From NCBI GenBank assembly GCA_000381605.1, contig KB906754.1:1137147-1201146 (forward strand): a DNA stretch of 64,000 bases, read 5' to 3'. Each line of letters begins with the position of its first letter. Within the stretch, counting starts at the first letter, position 1. Of this stretch, positions 8,262 to 17,113 are shown piece by piece. This DNA comes from Acidobacteriaceae bacterium KBS 89. GTDB taxonomy: Bacteria > Acidobacteriota > Terriglobia > Terriglobales > Acidobacteriaceae. Under the pieces are notes generated by a model. That model was not told the origin of the DNA and made no database searches. It was given only the letters and a program-made list of their open reading frames with translations. The translations under genes and the position numbers were made by a program.

Positions 8262-9719
8262 CTAAGGCAGCACGTAGCCGAGAAGCTCGTCTGTCGTCTC
8301 ACCTTCACACTTCGAATCCAGGCTGACGAAGTGACCTTGCTTGGTACTGCACCGGTAAACCGCGACTAGATTCAAACTCTTATCCGGCTGAGCGTAGCCA
8401 TACCCATTCTTGCCAAGAATCCGCTGGCCCTCACAAGCTTTATCCAGCGACACAAAGTAGTCCTTCGATCCGTTCTTACAAGCATAGAACGGTACCGTTG
8501 CTCCCTGTTGCGGACCCTCGTAAATGTGTCCCAGACTCGACACTAACGTAAAGCCGCCAGAAGCACTGACCAACCCCGTCGTCGCCACATGCGAAGTGCC
8601 GTTGTAATACCTCCGCAACTCCATCAATGGATTTCCTGGCGCCCACTGTACCGGAGCGATATCCCAGCTGTCTGGTCTCGCCCCCTTCGCAACATTAGCC
8701 GGAGACGCATCCCACGAAGGCTGCGGATTCGTCACAGTGATGTATATATCGAGCGTCGGATACGCTCCGATATTGATATTCCCATTGGGGTCTCGCACGA
8801 AAGCAGCAAGGTGGTTCGATTCATAGCCAGTAATGTTGGTATCAATCGTGTGAAGTTCCTGCCAAGGTGTACTTCCTGTCAGTAGGGAATCATTCGGAAT
8901 TTTATAGAGTGTCACGCCATAACTGCCTCGTTCCGCCTCCCGTCCAGTCGTTGTCGGGTCGCGGGTCGGCGAATTGTAAACGGCATACCAATAACCGCTC
9001 GTCGGATCGTACGCCATGTCCCCCCAGGTTGGCTCCGGATTATCTGGATTCAATCCGTTAGTTGTCAGCGTGCCTTGCACAGTGAAGTGCACCCCGTCAT
9101 TTGAAGTGGCGGCGACGTGGTGGGTAGTGGGATTGCTGTCCTCATAGAACATCAAGATGGCAGCCTTATGATCACTGTTGTATACAGCTGGCTGGCCAAC
9201 GCCGTAGCCATTCTCGGATGACTTCCGGATGACAGGCTGGGGATACTTTTTCCAATTGATGCCATCCTGGGAAAAAGCTACCCCGATGTTATTCGTGATC
9301 CCATCGGAAGAGGCCACATAGTACATGGCATATTGGAAGGATTGGCCATCGCCTAAAGGATTGTCGAAGGAACCGCCTATCACCTTGGGATTACACAAAT
9401 ACACCGAGTCCCACGCACCTGCAGTCTCAGCTAGTACCGTCAACGGTCCCTCGGTTTCGCCTGTGGTCAGATCAACCGATTCGTATAGAATGGCGTCCGT
9501 CGTTTGTGAAGATCGCGTTGGATTTTGAGCTAATCCGCACCACCAAAACTGCCTCACATTTCCGGACTGTATCACGGAGGGGGAATAATCATATTTCCCA
9601 ACCCTACCAATCATTCCCGCGCCTAACTGTGCCGTAGAACAGCTAACTGTGACAAGCATCATCCCGAACGCAACTAGTACCATCCCCGTCCTGAAACTCA
9701 CGTGCGTAAAATCGGTCAT
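8262..9719 (-). CDS. Secreted beta-propeller-like protein with C-terminal Cys-repeat pair
   Basis: The protein has 485 residues. An N-terminal membrane segment ends in VTVSCSTAQ, which resembles a lipobox but has Thr at -3, so either a lipoprotein or a Sec protein is possible. Residues about 45-400 look like a five-bladed propeller of the GH43/GH32-like type (NNIGVAFSQDGINWKKY, EPTWGDMAYDPTSGYWYAVY), but I cannot place catalytic acids with confidence. The C-terminus carries two short similar units, PFYACKNGSKDYFVSLDKAC and VYRCSTKQGHFVSLDSKCEG, each with two Cys and an FVSLD core, ending in LGYVLP. Such tails occur on various secreted bacterial enzymes. It is a single gene; GGAGG lies 13 bases before the ATG. 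The substrate is unknown. Confidence 0.7.
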   Translation of the reverse strand: MTDFTHVSFRTGMVLVAFGMMLVTVSCSTAQLGAGMIGRVGKYDYSPSVIQSGNVRQFWWCGLAQNPTRSSQTTDAILYESVDLTTGETEGPLTVLAETAGAWDSVYLCNPKVIGGSFDNPLGDGQSFQYAMYYVASSDGITNNIGVAFSQDGINWKKYPQPVIRKSSENGYGVGQPAVYNSDHKAAILMFYEDSNPTTHHVAATSNDGVHFTVQGTLTTNGLNPDNPEPTWGDMAYDPTSGYWYAVYNSPTRDPTTTGREAERGSYGVTLYKIPNDSLLTGSTPWQELHTIDTNITGYESNHLAAFVRDPNGNINIGAYPTLDIYITVTNPQPSWDASPANVAKGARPDSWDIAPVQWAPGNPLMELRRYYNGTSHVATTGLVSASGGFTLVSSLGHIYEGPQQGATVPFYACKNGSKDYFVSLDKACEGQRILGKNGYGYAQPDKSLNLVAVYRCSTKQGHFVSLDSKCEGETTDELLGYVLP

Positions 9720-9810
9720 CGAAAAACTATTTCCTCCAAAATGATGAAAACTGTCTGACGGGGTTCGCGATTGTCATTTTTATGAATGTTCAGTTCTTTA
9801 TCCAGAGTCT

Positions 9811-9990
9811 GGACGGGTGGCCCACATCTGACCGTACCACCACCATTGGGTGCCCCATCTTCGCGACAGTTTTATCGTCGCTAAGGTGGGCCATTTTCGC
9901 GGCGGCGAAAATCCCGATACTCTAACCTCACTCATGCCGTCAGGCCTCAAACCGGGGTCCCCACGGACTTCGTTCGTGGGGTGGTCAAAC
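9811..9990. repeat. Intergenic inverted-repeat cluster
   Basis: The block contains GGTGGCCCAC (about 9811), GGGTGCCCCATCTTCGCGAC (about 9849) and GGTGGGCCATTTTCGC (about 9884), the same short word in slightly different forms. It also holds a strong hairpin at 9959-9981 (CCCCACGGACTTCGTTCGTGGGG minus its ends; stem about 10 pairs, loop TTC). I recall similar GTGGGCCACC-type words as frequent intergenic repeats in Acidobacteria, but cannot count copies here. The rest of 9720-10435 shows no gene. Confidence 0.45.
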
Positions 9991-10435
9991 GATTCCAGAG
10001 AGAAGGCGACGACCACTTCATCACCTTCCGTTGTTACCGCCGCGAACCCTACCCAGCCATCTCCTTCAACATCTTCTCTCGAAGCACCAGGGGACGAGTG
10101 CGATTGGTCGATTATTGAGCTGGAATTGCGAAAGGCTGTTGCGGCTGAGTGGAAAGCGTCGCTCATATCGCCGTTGCCAATCTTTCTTTACCATCGTGCA
10201 CGTTCCTTGAAGCTATAGGGCTTGACAGAGGAGAGTCTTCACTTATTCGCACTGTTCTTTGCAAAGCAATGTGAATTCGAGGCCTGACACCATTGAAGAG
10301 ATGCAGATGGAGTACGAGGGGACGGATATCCAATATGCTCTCGCGGTTGCAGAAGGTTCTGTCTGATTTCCTGCGCCGGACGGCCTCGTCCTGACTCGCC
10401 GCCAACCCTAGCTTACAATCTCCGAAAGGGAGAAC

Positions 10436-10660
10436 ATGACCAACTACAAAGGGTTTCTGTTCGACATCAAGCCACTTCCTCTCCGCGATGGCCGAGAGAG
10501 CCGATCTCTCCAGTCCGTCACGAATCGAACCAACAGCACAGTAGAGGTGACTCTTGAAAGTACTTATCTTCATTCCTGTAGCCAATGCAATCTCCACAGC
10601 CAATTTTGGCGAGCACGGGTTATTTCTCTCGCAAATAAACCAGGATACTGAAGAATTGTC
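10436..10660 (+). pseudogene. Degenerate small protein of the MTxYKGF type
   Basis: The first 20 codons (MTNYKGFLFDIKPLPLRDGR) resemble the head of a common small bacterial protein of unknown function. The tail of that family type (FIPVANAISTAN..EHGLFL) appears in a different frame around 10565-10640. The middle cannot be read in one frame, so at least one indel has occurred. Family identification is from memory of the pattern only. Confidence 0.35.
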
Positions 10661-10856
10661 GGTTCCTAAGCTGCTCTCTCGCGTAGTCCGCTGCGTCATC
10701 AGGAAAGATGTACTTCTCTTCCAGCCGCGCAATCAGGTTTGTATCGATCGGTATTGGAGGTTTAGCAAACACATGCTCACCGTCAACTTCTTCCGTGATC
10801 TGCACGTGGTTTGGATTGAGAAAGGTGGCATGGATAAAGGAACCTTGCACTTTCAT
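10620..10856 (-). CDS. Possible small unknown protein, 78 residues
   Basis: From an ATG at 10856 the reading gives a balanced soluble protein (GSFIHATFLNPNHVQITEEV, FPDDAADYAREQLRNRQFF) with no membrane segment. There is no clear ribosome-binding site, and it overlaps the decayed gene on the other strand by about 40 bases. The composition is more protein-like than chance readings nearby, but I recognise no family. It may itself be a remnant. From 10857 to 11127 nothing is seen. Confidence 0.4.
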   Translation of the reverse strand: MKVQGSFIHATFLNPNHVQITEEVDGEHVFAKPPIPIDTNLIARLEEKYIFPDDAADYAREQLRNRQFFSILVYLREK

Positions 10857-11127
10857 AGTGCTCGTCAGTCTACCACTCCGGAAGGCGATGACACTCAGTA
10901 TAAGAGGCGGCGATCCGCCCTTGAATCACTCCGGGATACATACCTGTGTAACAGTGGCTCGGTGCGGGTCGTCTGAAAAGAAAACTCGACCGATGATTTC
11001 TTCATATCAAAGCCATCGCTATTAATGATTTACAAAGTTAGCTGACGGTAGAAGAGACAACGACTTTGCTACAATCGAGTGAAACCAAACACTTATCCAC
11101 GATCACCTGCCCTGCGGGAGCAAAAGG

Positions 11128-12843
11128 TTGAGCATAAAAATCGTAAGCCTCCAGGACCACAAGAATTTCACCGAAAATCAAGGAAAAGGCTTACGCGGAA
11201 CTCTCAGAATTTCCGCCTTCGTTTTTTTGTTGGCTTATCTCATTCTGTTTTTTGGGATGACCCTGCGTTCAAATATCTATGACGAGGGAATCGTACTAAC
11301 GGCGTCGATGCGTGTAGCTGCAGGGCAGCTTCCTCATCGTGATTTCTACGTGATCTATGGTCCGGCCCAATTCTATATGCTCGCGGGACTCTACAGGCTA
11401 TTTGGAGAATCCATTCTAGTCGAGCGGCTCCTTGACCTGTTTTTCAGGGCGCTCCTGGTGGCGTCTGTTTACACGGTCGCCTCATTATATTTTCGGAGAT
11501 CAGTCGCTGTCTGCACATCCCTTGTCACCCTCGCCTGGCTCTTCGGCCTGTATTTCGCAAGTGCTGCCAGTGCGGTAATACCGGTATCTTTATTCAATCT
11601 AATCGGCACGGCTTTGATTATTCCGGTCTTTACACGCACTCTTTCAAGGCGCCGCATATTTGGGGCCGGCGTTCTTGCCGGGATGGCTGCTTTGTTTCGA
11701 TATGATAGCGGGATAGCGCTGATTGGCATCCACGTCTGTGTTATGGCGATTGCTATATACATGCGTCGCAAGGACAGCAGATTGCGCGCCTTCGTGTCCG
11801 CTTTCTGGCCCTACCTGCCAGGATTCGCTCTCGTGACACTGCCGCCTGCGCTCTACTATCTGTCGGTTGCGCCTCTTCATCCCCTTCTCCACGACGTCGT
11901 TCTTTTTCCGAGTAAGTATTACCACCGCGCCCGCAATCTTCCGTTTCCCGCAATCACTCTGAAGGGCTTTGACAACTTCGCCGTTTATTTGCCCATCGCC
12001 CTTGTCGGCATTTCGCTCTATGCCGTGGTGGCAGGTCTCTTGAGGATGCGGGACCACGAAGGGTCGGCTCAGAGCAAATCCGAAGAGCAACAGCGGTACG
12101 GCTTTCTGGTTGCGTTCGGCTTGCTCACATTTGTTATGTACTTCAAGGGCTTCGTACGGGTCGCAATTGTCCAGATGTATCTTGCTATTATTCCGTCGCT
12201 ACTTCTCGCTGCCGCGCTTTTTCAGCAGAGATTTACCTTCCGTCGTCCTGTCCGAATTTCTATTATGTTTGTGGTGTGGCTGTCTCTTTTATCACCAGCA
12301 TGGTGCTCTCTGCGAGAGATAAGGGATCTGTACGTGGAGCATTGCTCTCTGCCGGAAAGCATCTGGTCTGCCGCTCGGCGAACCACGCGGGCCATAACGA
12401 CAACATGGTGCAAAACCACAAATTCCGCTACCCGCGGCCTCTGCTTTTTACCTGAGGATGACCGCATTCAGGCCATTGAATTTATCGATAGCCATACTAG
12501 GCCGGATCAAAAAATATTCGTTGGGGTAACCCGCCATGACAAGATATTCGCAAATGACAATCTTATCTATTTTGCGAGTCATCGTTTGCCCGCGACCAGA
12601 TGGTCTCACTTCGATCCCGACCTGCAAAGCAGATATGACATTCAGGCTCAGATTGTCCAGGAACTCGAGGTCAATACTCCGCCTTATGTCGTACTGGACT
12701 CTGAGTTCGATCAGGTGCACGAGCCAAATGACAGTTCGCGAAGCAGCGGGGTCACGCTTCTGGACGAGTACCTTCATAAAAATTATCAGTACACTCAAAC
12801 CTTTGGCAGGATGTCCATTTGGCAGCGAATACCTGCCCCATAA
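11128..12843 (+). CDS. Polytopic membrane glycosyltransferase, GT39/ArnT-like
   Basis: The protein has 571 residues, with about 10-11 membrane helices in the first 400 residues and a soluble C-terminal domain of about 150. The first external loop has the acidic motif typical of GT-C enzymes (SNIYDEGIVLTASMRVAAGQ, about residue 48), followed by HRDFYVIYGP. Such enzymes transfer sugars from polyprenyl-phosphate carriers on the outer face of the membrane. The start is a TTG at 11128 with AAAGG close upstream; the first in-frame ATG lies after the first helix has begun. A broken sugar-nucleotide epimerase follows 55 bases downstream, which suggests an old polysaccharide locus. The acceptor is unknown. 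Confidence 0.75.
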   Translation: MSIKIVSLQDHKNFTENQGKGLRGTLRISAFVFLLAYLILFFGMTLRSNIYDEGIVLTASMRVAAGQLPHRDFYVIYGPAQFYMLAGLYRLFGESILVERLLDLFFRALLVASVYTVASLYFRRSVAVCTSLVTLAWLFGLYFASAASAVIPVSLFNLIGTALIIPVFTRTLSRRRIFGAGVLAGMAALFRYDSGIALIGIHVCVMAIAIYMRRKDSRLRAFVSAFWPYLPGFALVTLPPALYYLSVAPLHPLLHDVVLFPSKYYHRARNLPFPAITLKGFDNFAVYLPIALVGISLYAVVAGLLRMRDHEGSAQSKSEEQQRYGFLVAFGLLTFVMYFKGFVRVAIVQMYLAIIPSLLLAAALFQQRFTFRRPVRISIMFVVWLSLLSPAWCSLREIRDLYVEHCSLPESIWSAARRTTRAITTTWCKTTNSATRGLCFLPEDDRIQAIEFIDSHTRPDQKIFVGVTRHDKIFANDNLIYFASHRLPATRWSHFDPDLQSRYDIQAQIVQELEVNTPPYVVLDSEFDQVHEPNDSSRSSGVTLLDEYLHKNYQYTQTFGRMSIWQRIPAP

Positions 12844-12898
12844 CCAGCGTGCCAAAGCACGTCGATTCACCTGAACCGATCGAGAACTGACAGAGATA

Positions 12899-13380
12899 TG
12901 ACAGAGGCAAGAAAAAGAAAAATCGTAATAACTGGAGCGGCTGGTCTGGTCGGCCAAAATCTTATCCCCGCCTGACTGCGAAAGGCTTCACGGAGATTGT
13001 CGCGATAGACAAACATGCAGCGAACGTAACGATTTTGAAAAAATACCACCCGTCCATATGCGTGTTGCATAAAGATCTGGCTGAGGGGAGCAGTACAGTC
13101 AATGGCTGGAGTGAAGAGCTCACAGGCTGCGACGCGCTTGTCATTTGCGCATGCACAAATTGGTGGAGTGGACCCGAAGGAGTTTGTACGAAACAACGTC
13201 GTGGCCACGGAGCGCCTGCTGGAAGCTGCCGTACGATACAAGGTTCCGTATATCGTCAGCATTTCGTCGTCGGTCGTGAACTCGATGGCAGTCGACAACT
13301 ACACCGAGACAAAGAAGGCTCAGGAAACCCTAGTGGCTGCCTGCGGTAATCTCAACCACTCCCAAGGGAAGATCAAGTGA
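12899..13380 (+). pseudogene. N-terminal part of an NAD-dependent epimerase/dehydratase
   Basis: The ATG at 12899 opens MTEARKRKIVITGAAGLVGQ, the Rossmann dinucleotide loop of extended SDR enzymes. A one-base loss near 12970 ends this frame; the text continues one frame over (LTAKGFTEIVAIDKH...). A second shift near 13152 restores HAQIGGVDPKEFVRNNVVAT, followed by SISSSVVNS and the YTETK active-site pair (Tyr-x3-Lys). It stops at 13380 after about 155 residues, half the normal length. Two frameshifts and a 3' truncation make it nonfunctional. Confidence 0.7.
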
Positions 13381-13384
13381 AAGC

Positions 13385-13414
13385 ACTCGCCGATTAGCGC
13401 CGATTGGGGCGAGT
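13385..13414. terminator. Hairpin between convergent genes
   Basis: ACTCGCC at 13385-13391 pairs with GGCGAGT at 13408-13414, with a 16-base loop. It lies 8 bases after the stop of the minus-strand alcohol dehydrogenase and just after the plus-strand epimerase fragment. There is no T-run on either side, so intrinsic termination is unproven. Confidence 0.4.
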
Positions 13415-13421
13415 AATTAGA

Positions 13422-14582
13422 TCAATTCCAAATCTGCTGATAGATCTCCTCGATTTCGTTACTGGTCGGGATGCGGGGATTATTCTGTGGTGAACCTGAG
13501 GCCAAGGCCTGTTTTGCCATCGTCGGAATTAGTGAGAAGTATTGCTCCTCCGGGATGCCATACTTTTTCGGAGAAGGTACATCGAGATCTTGATTCCGCT
13601 GGAACAGTGCATGAACAAGTTTTCTCCCCGCTTCGACGTCAGAGTCCGATTGACCCGCGACTCCAATAGTTCGGGCGCATTCCGCGTAGCGGCTCTCGGC
13701 AGCTTTCACTGAAAACGCAGTGACGGCGGGCAGTAACATCGCGTTTGAAAGTCCATGCGGCACATGGAAATGAGCTCCAATCGGTCGGCTCATTCCATGA
13801 ACCAAGGCAACGCTGGCATTCGAGAAGGCCATACCGGCCTGAGTCGCAGCAAGCATAAGGGACTCGCGTGCGCGACGGTTGCCAGGTTCGTGAAACGCTA
13901 TCGGCAGCTCGGCCCAGATCGTTTTCATTGCCGCCATCGCAAAAGCATCGGCGAACGCATTTGCTTTGCGGCTTACGTGAGCCTCGATCGCGTGCGTCAG
14001 TGAATCGGTGCCCGTATCCGCTGTTAGTCTCGCGGGCATGCTGATCGTCAATTCAAAGTCCACGATCGCCGCATTCGGCACCAGTGACGCGCCTGCTATG
14101 AGCATCTTCTCGCCGGTTTCCGAATCGGTGATGACGGTGAATCGTGTCACCTCCGACCCTGTTCCTGCAGTGGTGGGGATCGCTAGATGCGGCGGGCACT
14201 TCTTCGGAATCTCGTTCGGTACTCTGTATTCACGTGCCCGACCGCTGTTGGCCGCGAGCATGCCAATCGCCTTTGCCGAATCGATGGGGCTTCCGCCACC
14301 CAAGCTCACCAAGGCGTCGTGCCTGCCTCTAGTAAAGACTCGCAAGCCTGCCGCCACAGCGTCAGTCGTCGGATCCGGTACGGTTTCCGAAAAAACGTCA
14401 CAGGCAATACCTGCTTTCTCGATTTGCTCGCGCAGAGACTCGACCAGCCCCAAACGCACCAGAAAGGCGTCGGTCACGATCAGAGGATGCTGGACTTCCA
14501 ATCTCTTCAAGATGTTTGACGCTTCAGCAAACGCCCCGCCGCCGACTTTGATGATAGATGGAATAAGGACTTCGATCGCCAT
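13422..14582 (-). CDS. Iron-containing alcohol dehydrogenase
   Basis: This is a type III (Fe-dependent) alcohol dehydrogenase that interconverts alcohols and aldehydes or ketones with NAD(P). I start it at 14582 (MAIEVLIPSII), where GGGGAC lies about 5 bases upstream; the frame stays open to 14783 but that extension is not family-like. Hallmarks are the nucleotide-binding GGGSPID (about residue 95), PTTAGTGSEVT, and the metal-ligand region (DSLTHAIEAHVS; HGMSRPIGAHFHVPHGLSNA with several His). The length of 386 residues is normal. The nearest member types are butanol or lactaldehyde dehydrogenases; the substrate cannot be told from sequence. It forms a single transcription unit upstream of a two-component system on the same strand but 250 bases apart. 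Confidence 0.85.
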   Translation of the reverse strand: MAIEVLIPSIIKVGGGAFAEASNILKRLEVQHPLIVTDAFLVRLGLVESLREQIEKAGIACDVFSETVPDPTTDAVAAGLRVFTRGRHDALVSLGGGSPIDSAKAIGMLAANSGRAREYRVPNEIPKKCPPHLAIPTTAGTGSEVTRFTVITDSETGEKMLIAGASLVPNAAIVDFELTISMPARLTADTGTDSLTHAIEAHVSRKANAFADAFAMAAMKTIWAELPIAFHEPGNRRARESLMLAATQAGMAFSNASVALVHGMSRPIGAHFHVPHGLSNAMLLPAVTAFSVKAAESRYAECARTIGVAGQSDSDVEAGRKLVHALFQRNQDLDVPSPKKYGIPEEQYFSLIPTMAKQALASGSPQNNPRIPTSNEIEEIYQQIWN

Positions 14583-14830
14583 TTTTGTCCCCGGTTCGTT
14601 TCTTACTTGGCCAGCGTAATCGTCGTGTAGGGTGCCTAGCCACCATATCGATGTTATGAGTCTTAAGCGAAGGGATTCAACAGTGTGTTTCCAAAAGTAG
14701 ATATCAACTGGTGAGGAATCGATAAACTTCAGCGTATTCGGCGTCAGATCTAACTTCTGACCCGGAATGCGTTTAAGGTACATGAAGGGCGTCGCTTGGT
14801 TTGAGAGATTCTACTAGCTCTTTTTGGCCG

Positions 14831-15490
14831 CTAAGTATGCGCAACAATCCCATGTCGAATCGCATAGTGCACCAGTTTCGCGATCGAGTTGAAACCCAGT
14901 TTCCGGCTGATATTGATCCGGTGCGACTCCACCGTTCGGATGCTGATTTTCAACCGTGTCGCCGCCTCTTTGCTCGACATACCATCGGCAAGCAGCCGCA
15001 CGACTTCGCACTCGCGTTCGGTCAGTTGGGCTACTTTGCTTTTCATCTTGTCTTTCTCCGTGGGGCCGGCCAGGTATCCACCCAGCACCAGTTCCGACAG
15101 CCGCGCCGTAAAGAAATGCCGCTTCCTCGTCACTGCCTCCACCGCTTCCAGCAGGTCGCGGTCCGCATCGCTCTTAAGCACCAACCCGCGAGCTCCCGAC
15201 TGCAGCACCTCGCGCATTACCTGCTCGGAATCGTGCATCGTCAGCACCACCACACCTGTCTCCGGAACTTTCTCTGCGAGCTGCACCGCGGCCCCCGGTC
15301 CATTCAACTCCGGCATGGAAAAATCCAGAATCGCCACATCCGGCCTCAGGCTCACGGCCTTCCGCACCGCATCGGCACCGTTGCAGGCCTCACCCACCAC
15401 CTGCCATCCGCTCCGCGCAGCGAGCAAATCGCGCACACCGCGCCGAATCAGATCATGATCATCCGCAATCAAAATCCTCAACTCATCCAT
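14831..15490 (-). CDS. NarL/LuxR-family response regulator
   Basis: A REC domain (residues 1-120) carries acidic pocket residues D10-D11, phospho-acceptor D56 (ILDFSMPE) and K105 (LVLKS). It is followed by a LuxR-type helix-turn-helix (LTERECEVVRLLADGMSSKE, about residues 153-172; RTVESHRINISRKLG). It is a DNA-binding transcription regulator activated by phosphorylation. Its ATG overlaps the end of the histidine kinase gene by 8 bases, so the pair is co-transcribed and probably translationally coupled. Target genes are unknown; none is adjacent in an obvious way. Confidence 0.9.
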   Translation of the reverse strand: MDELRILIADDHDLIRRGVRDLLAARSGWQVVGEACNGADAVRKAVSLRPDVAILDFSMPELNGPGAAVQLAEKVPETGVVVLTMHDSEQVMREVLQSGARGLVLKSDADRDLLEAVEAVTRKRHFFTARLSELVLGGYLAGPTEKDKMKSKVAQLTERECEVVRLLADGMSSKEAATRLKISIRTVESHRINISRKLGFNSIAKLVHYAIRHGIVAHT

Positions 15491-16580
15491 GGAAGTTAAC
15501 CTCCGTCGGTATCGTCGCCATCACGGTTGTTCCATCTTCATTGGAATCGATTTGGAACCATCCCCCAAGCTGTTCCACCCGTTCACGCATCCCGCTGATG
15601 CCAATACCATTCCTTCCGTCTCGCGCCTGCATCAACGCCTCGCGCGCATGGCCCTTACCACGGTCGCTTACCGCCAACTCGAGCCAGCCCGCGTTGCGAT
15701 GCAGCGAAATCTTTGCCACCGGACTTCTGGAGTGGCGCAACACATTCGCCAGCCCTTCCTGCACAATGCGGAAGACTGCAATCTCCACCTCGTCGCGACA
15801 CCGACCCAGATCGGGATTCATGTCCAGCGTCACGCGAATCCCGCTACGTTGTTCAAATCCCTCCGCTAGCCAAGGTACTGCCTGCGTCAACCCGGCCTCT
15901 ACCAGCAAAGGAGGATGCAGCAGATACGCTACACTCCTTATCCGGGCAGAACACTCATATGCGATTTCCTTAGTCTGTCGCACCAGAGTCTTCAGCGCAT
16001 CGTCCCGATCGCCTACAAGATTCATCAGCCGCGTCAGGTTCCAGTTCAGCACCGCCAACTCCTGCGAGGTCGAGTCATGCAGATCCCGCGCCAGCCGTCG
16101 GCGCTCCTCCTGCTGCAGGTTCTCGAGCTGGCCCGAAATCTCACGGAACGCCGTCTGTGCCTTATTCCGCTCTGTCACATCCTGATACATCCCATACACG
16201 CCGGCTAGTCTGTCATCCACCATCAGCGGTATGCCGTAGATCTCGACATCCAGCATCATCCCGTCGCGTCTGCGTCTCTGGGTAATCGTGTGGACTTTGT
16301 TCCCGCGCATAACCCGGCCGCTAAGACACGCCGCCTCGTCGGCCATCTCCGGTCCGGCGATCAGGTCATCCAAATCTGCCGACGAAAGCTCCTTTGGCGT
16401 GTACTGAAATAGCTTTTCGAAGGCTGGGTTGCACATCGCATAGCGATATTGCCCATCAAGGACGACGATGGCGATTGGGCTGTTTTCTATGAGAGCGCGC
16501 AGATACGCTGCAGAGGTGCCTGCGTCCATCCGCGTGGAAGGGAACATAGTATGAGTTTCGAAAAACTCATGCTCTTTCAT
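15483..16580 (-). CDS. PAS-domain sensor histidine kinase (HisKA_3)
   Basis: The protein has 365 residues with no membrane segment, so it is probably a cytoplasmic sensor. A PAS domain spans about residues 22-140 (ENSPIAIVVLDGQYRYAMCN and a PAC-like tail GVYGMYQDVTERNKAQ). It is followed by the dimerisation/phospho-acceptor domain of the NarX/DegS type with H168 in RRLARDLHDS, and by a GHKL ATPase domain (N-box FRIVQEGLANVLRHS, G-box DGRNGIGISGMRERV). It phosphorylates the regulator encoded directly downstream. The signal is unknown, as the PAS pocket shows no diagnostic heme or flavin ligand to my eye. Confidence 0.9.
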   Translation of the reverse strand: MKEHEFFETHTMFPSTRMDAGTSAAYLRALIENSPIAIVVLDGQYRYAMCNPAFEKLFQYTPKELSSADLDDLIAGPEMADEAACLSGRVMRGNKVHTITQRRRRDGMMLDVEIYGIPLMVDDRLAGVYGMYQDVTERNKAQTAFREISGQLENLQQEERRRLARDLHDSTSQELAVLNWNLTRLMNLVGDRDDALKTLVRQTKEIAYECSARIRSVAYLLHPPLLVEAGLTQAVPWLAEGFEQRSGIRVTLDMNPDLGRCRDEVEIAVFRIVQEGLANVLRHSRSPVAKISLHRNAGWLELAVSDRGKGHAREALMQARDGRNGIGISGMRERVEQLGGWFQIDSNEDGTTVMATIPTEVNFHG

Positions 16581-16778
16581 GATGGCCTCGATCGTGCTAT
16601 TGCGGGTTAATGCAAAGGCGAATGGGGCTTGTCGTGAAATCTAATATATCTCAGGTAATTAAAGGATAACGGATTTTTACGGCATTTGTCAGTAAGTAGA
16701 AATACGGAGGCCCTCCAAGGCTCACCCACCCCGGTGGCGATATCTGCTGCGATTTGAAAGGTCAAAGCAATCTGTGAC

Positions 16779-17105
16779 TTACCAGACCTTCTCTTCGAGG
16801 GCACACGTTTGTCCACGGTTCAAAGAAACCCGCACTTCGTTGAACCTGTGGAAAAAATATTCTTCGGCAAATCGCATGGAGGCCAACATTGCCATCCACC
16901 AGCTGCGTAAATGTCCAGATCCACCGCCACGCTCGACAGCATGTACGCATCATCCCGGGTGATGTGTTCTCCTCAACCAGGAAATCGATCATACCGAGCA
17001 GCGCATGTTCCGTTCCTCCTTCAGATCGGGGCTGAATCCCATCGCGGAACATTCCCGGGTTGGCAAGCGCCCAGCACTCATCGGCTTGGGCGATCACAAA
17101 CCTTA
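16779..17105 (-). pseudogene. C-terminal fragment of an acetamidase/formamidase-family protein
   Basis: In successive frames the minus strand reads GTEHALLGMIDFLVEEN, then ITRDDAYMLSSVAVDLDI, then TQLVDGNVGLHA, then FHRFNEVRVSLNRGQ with a stop at 16779. Together these make the conserved end of FmdA/AmdA-type amidases (DAYMLSSVAVDLDITQLVDGN). At least two frameshifts are needed, and about 300 N-terminal residues are missing. It begins right behind the stop of the TonB receptor gene, as if an amidase once followed the receptor in an operon. The full-length copies at 20790 and 62554 are diverged relatives, so this is a different lineage or a decayed duplicate. Confidence 0.65.
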
Positions 17106-17113
17106 GATTTGTC

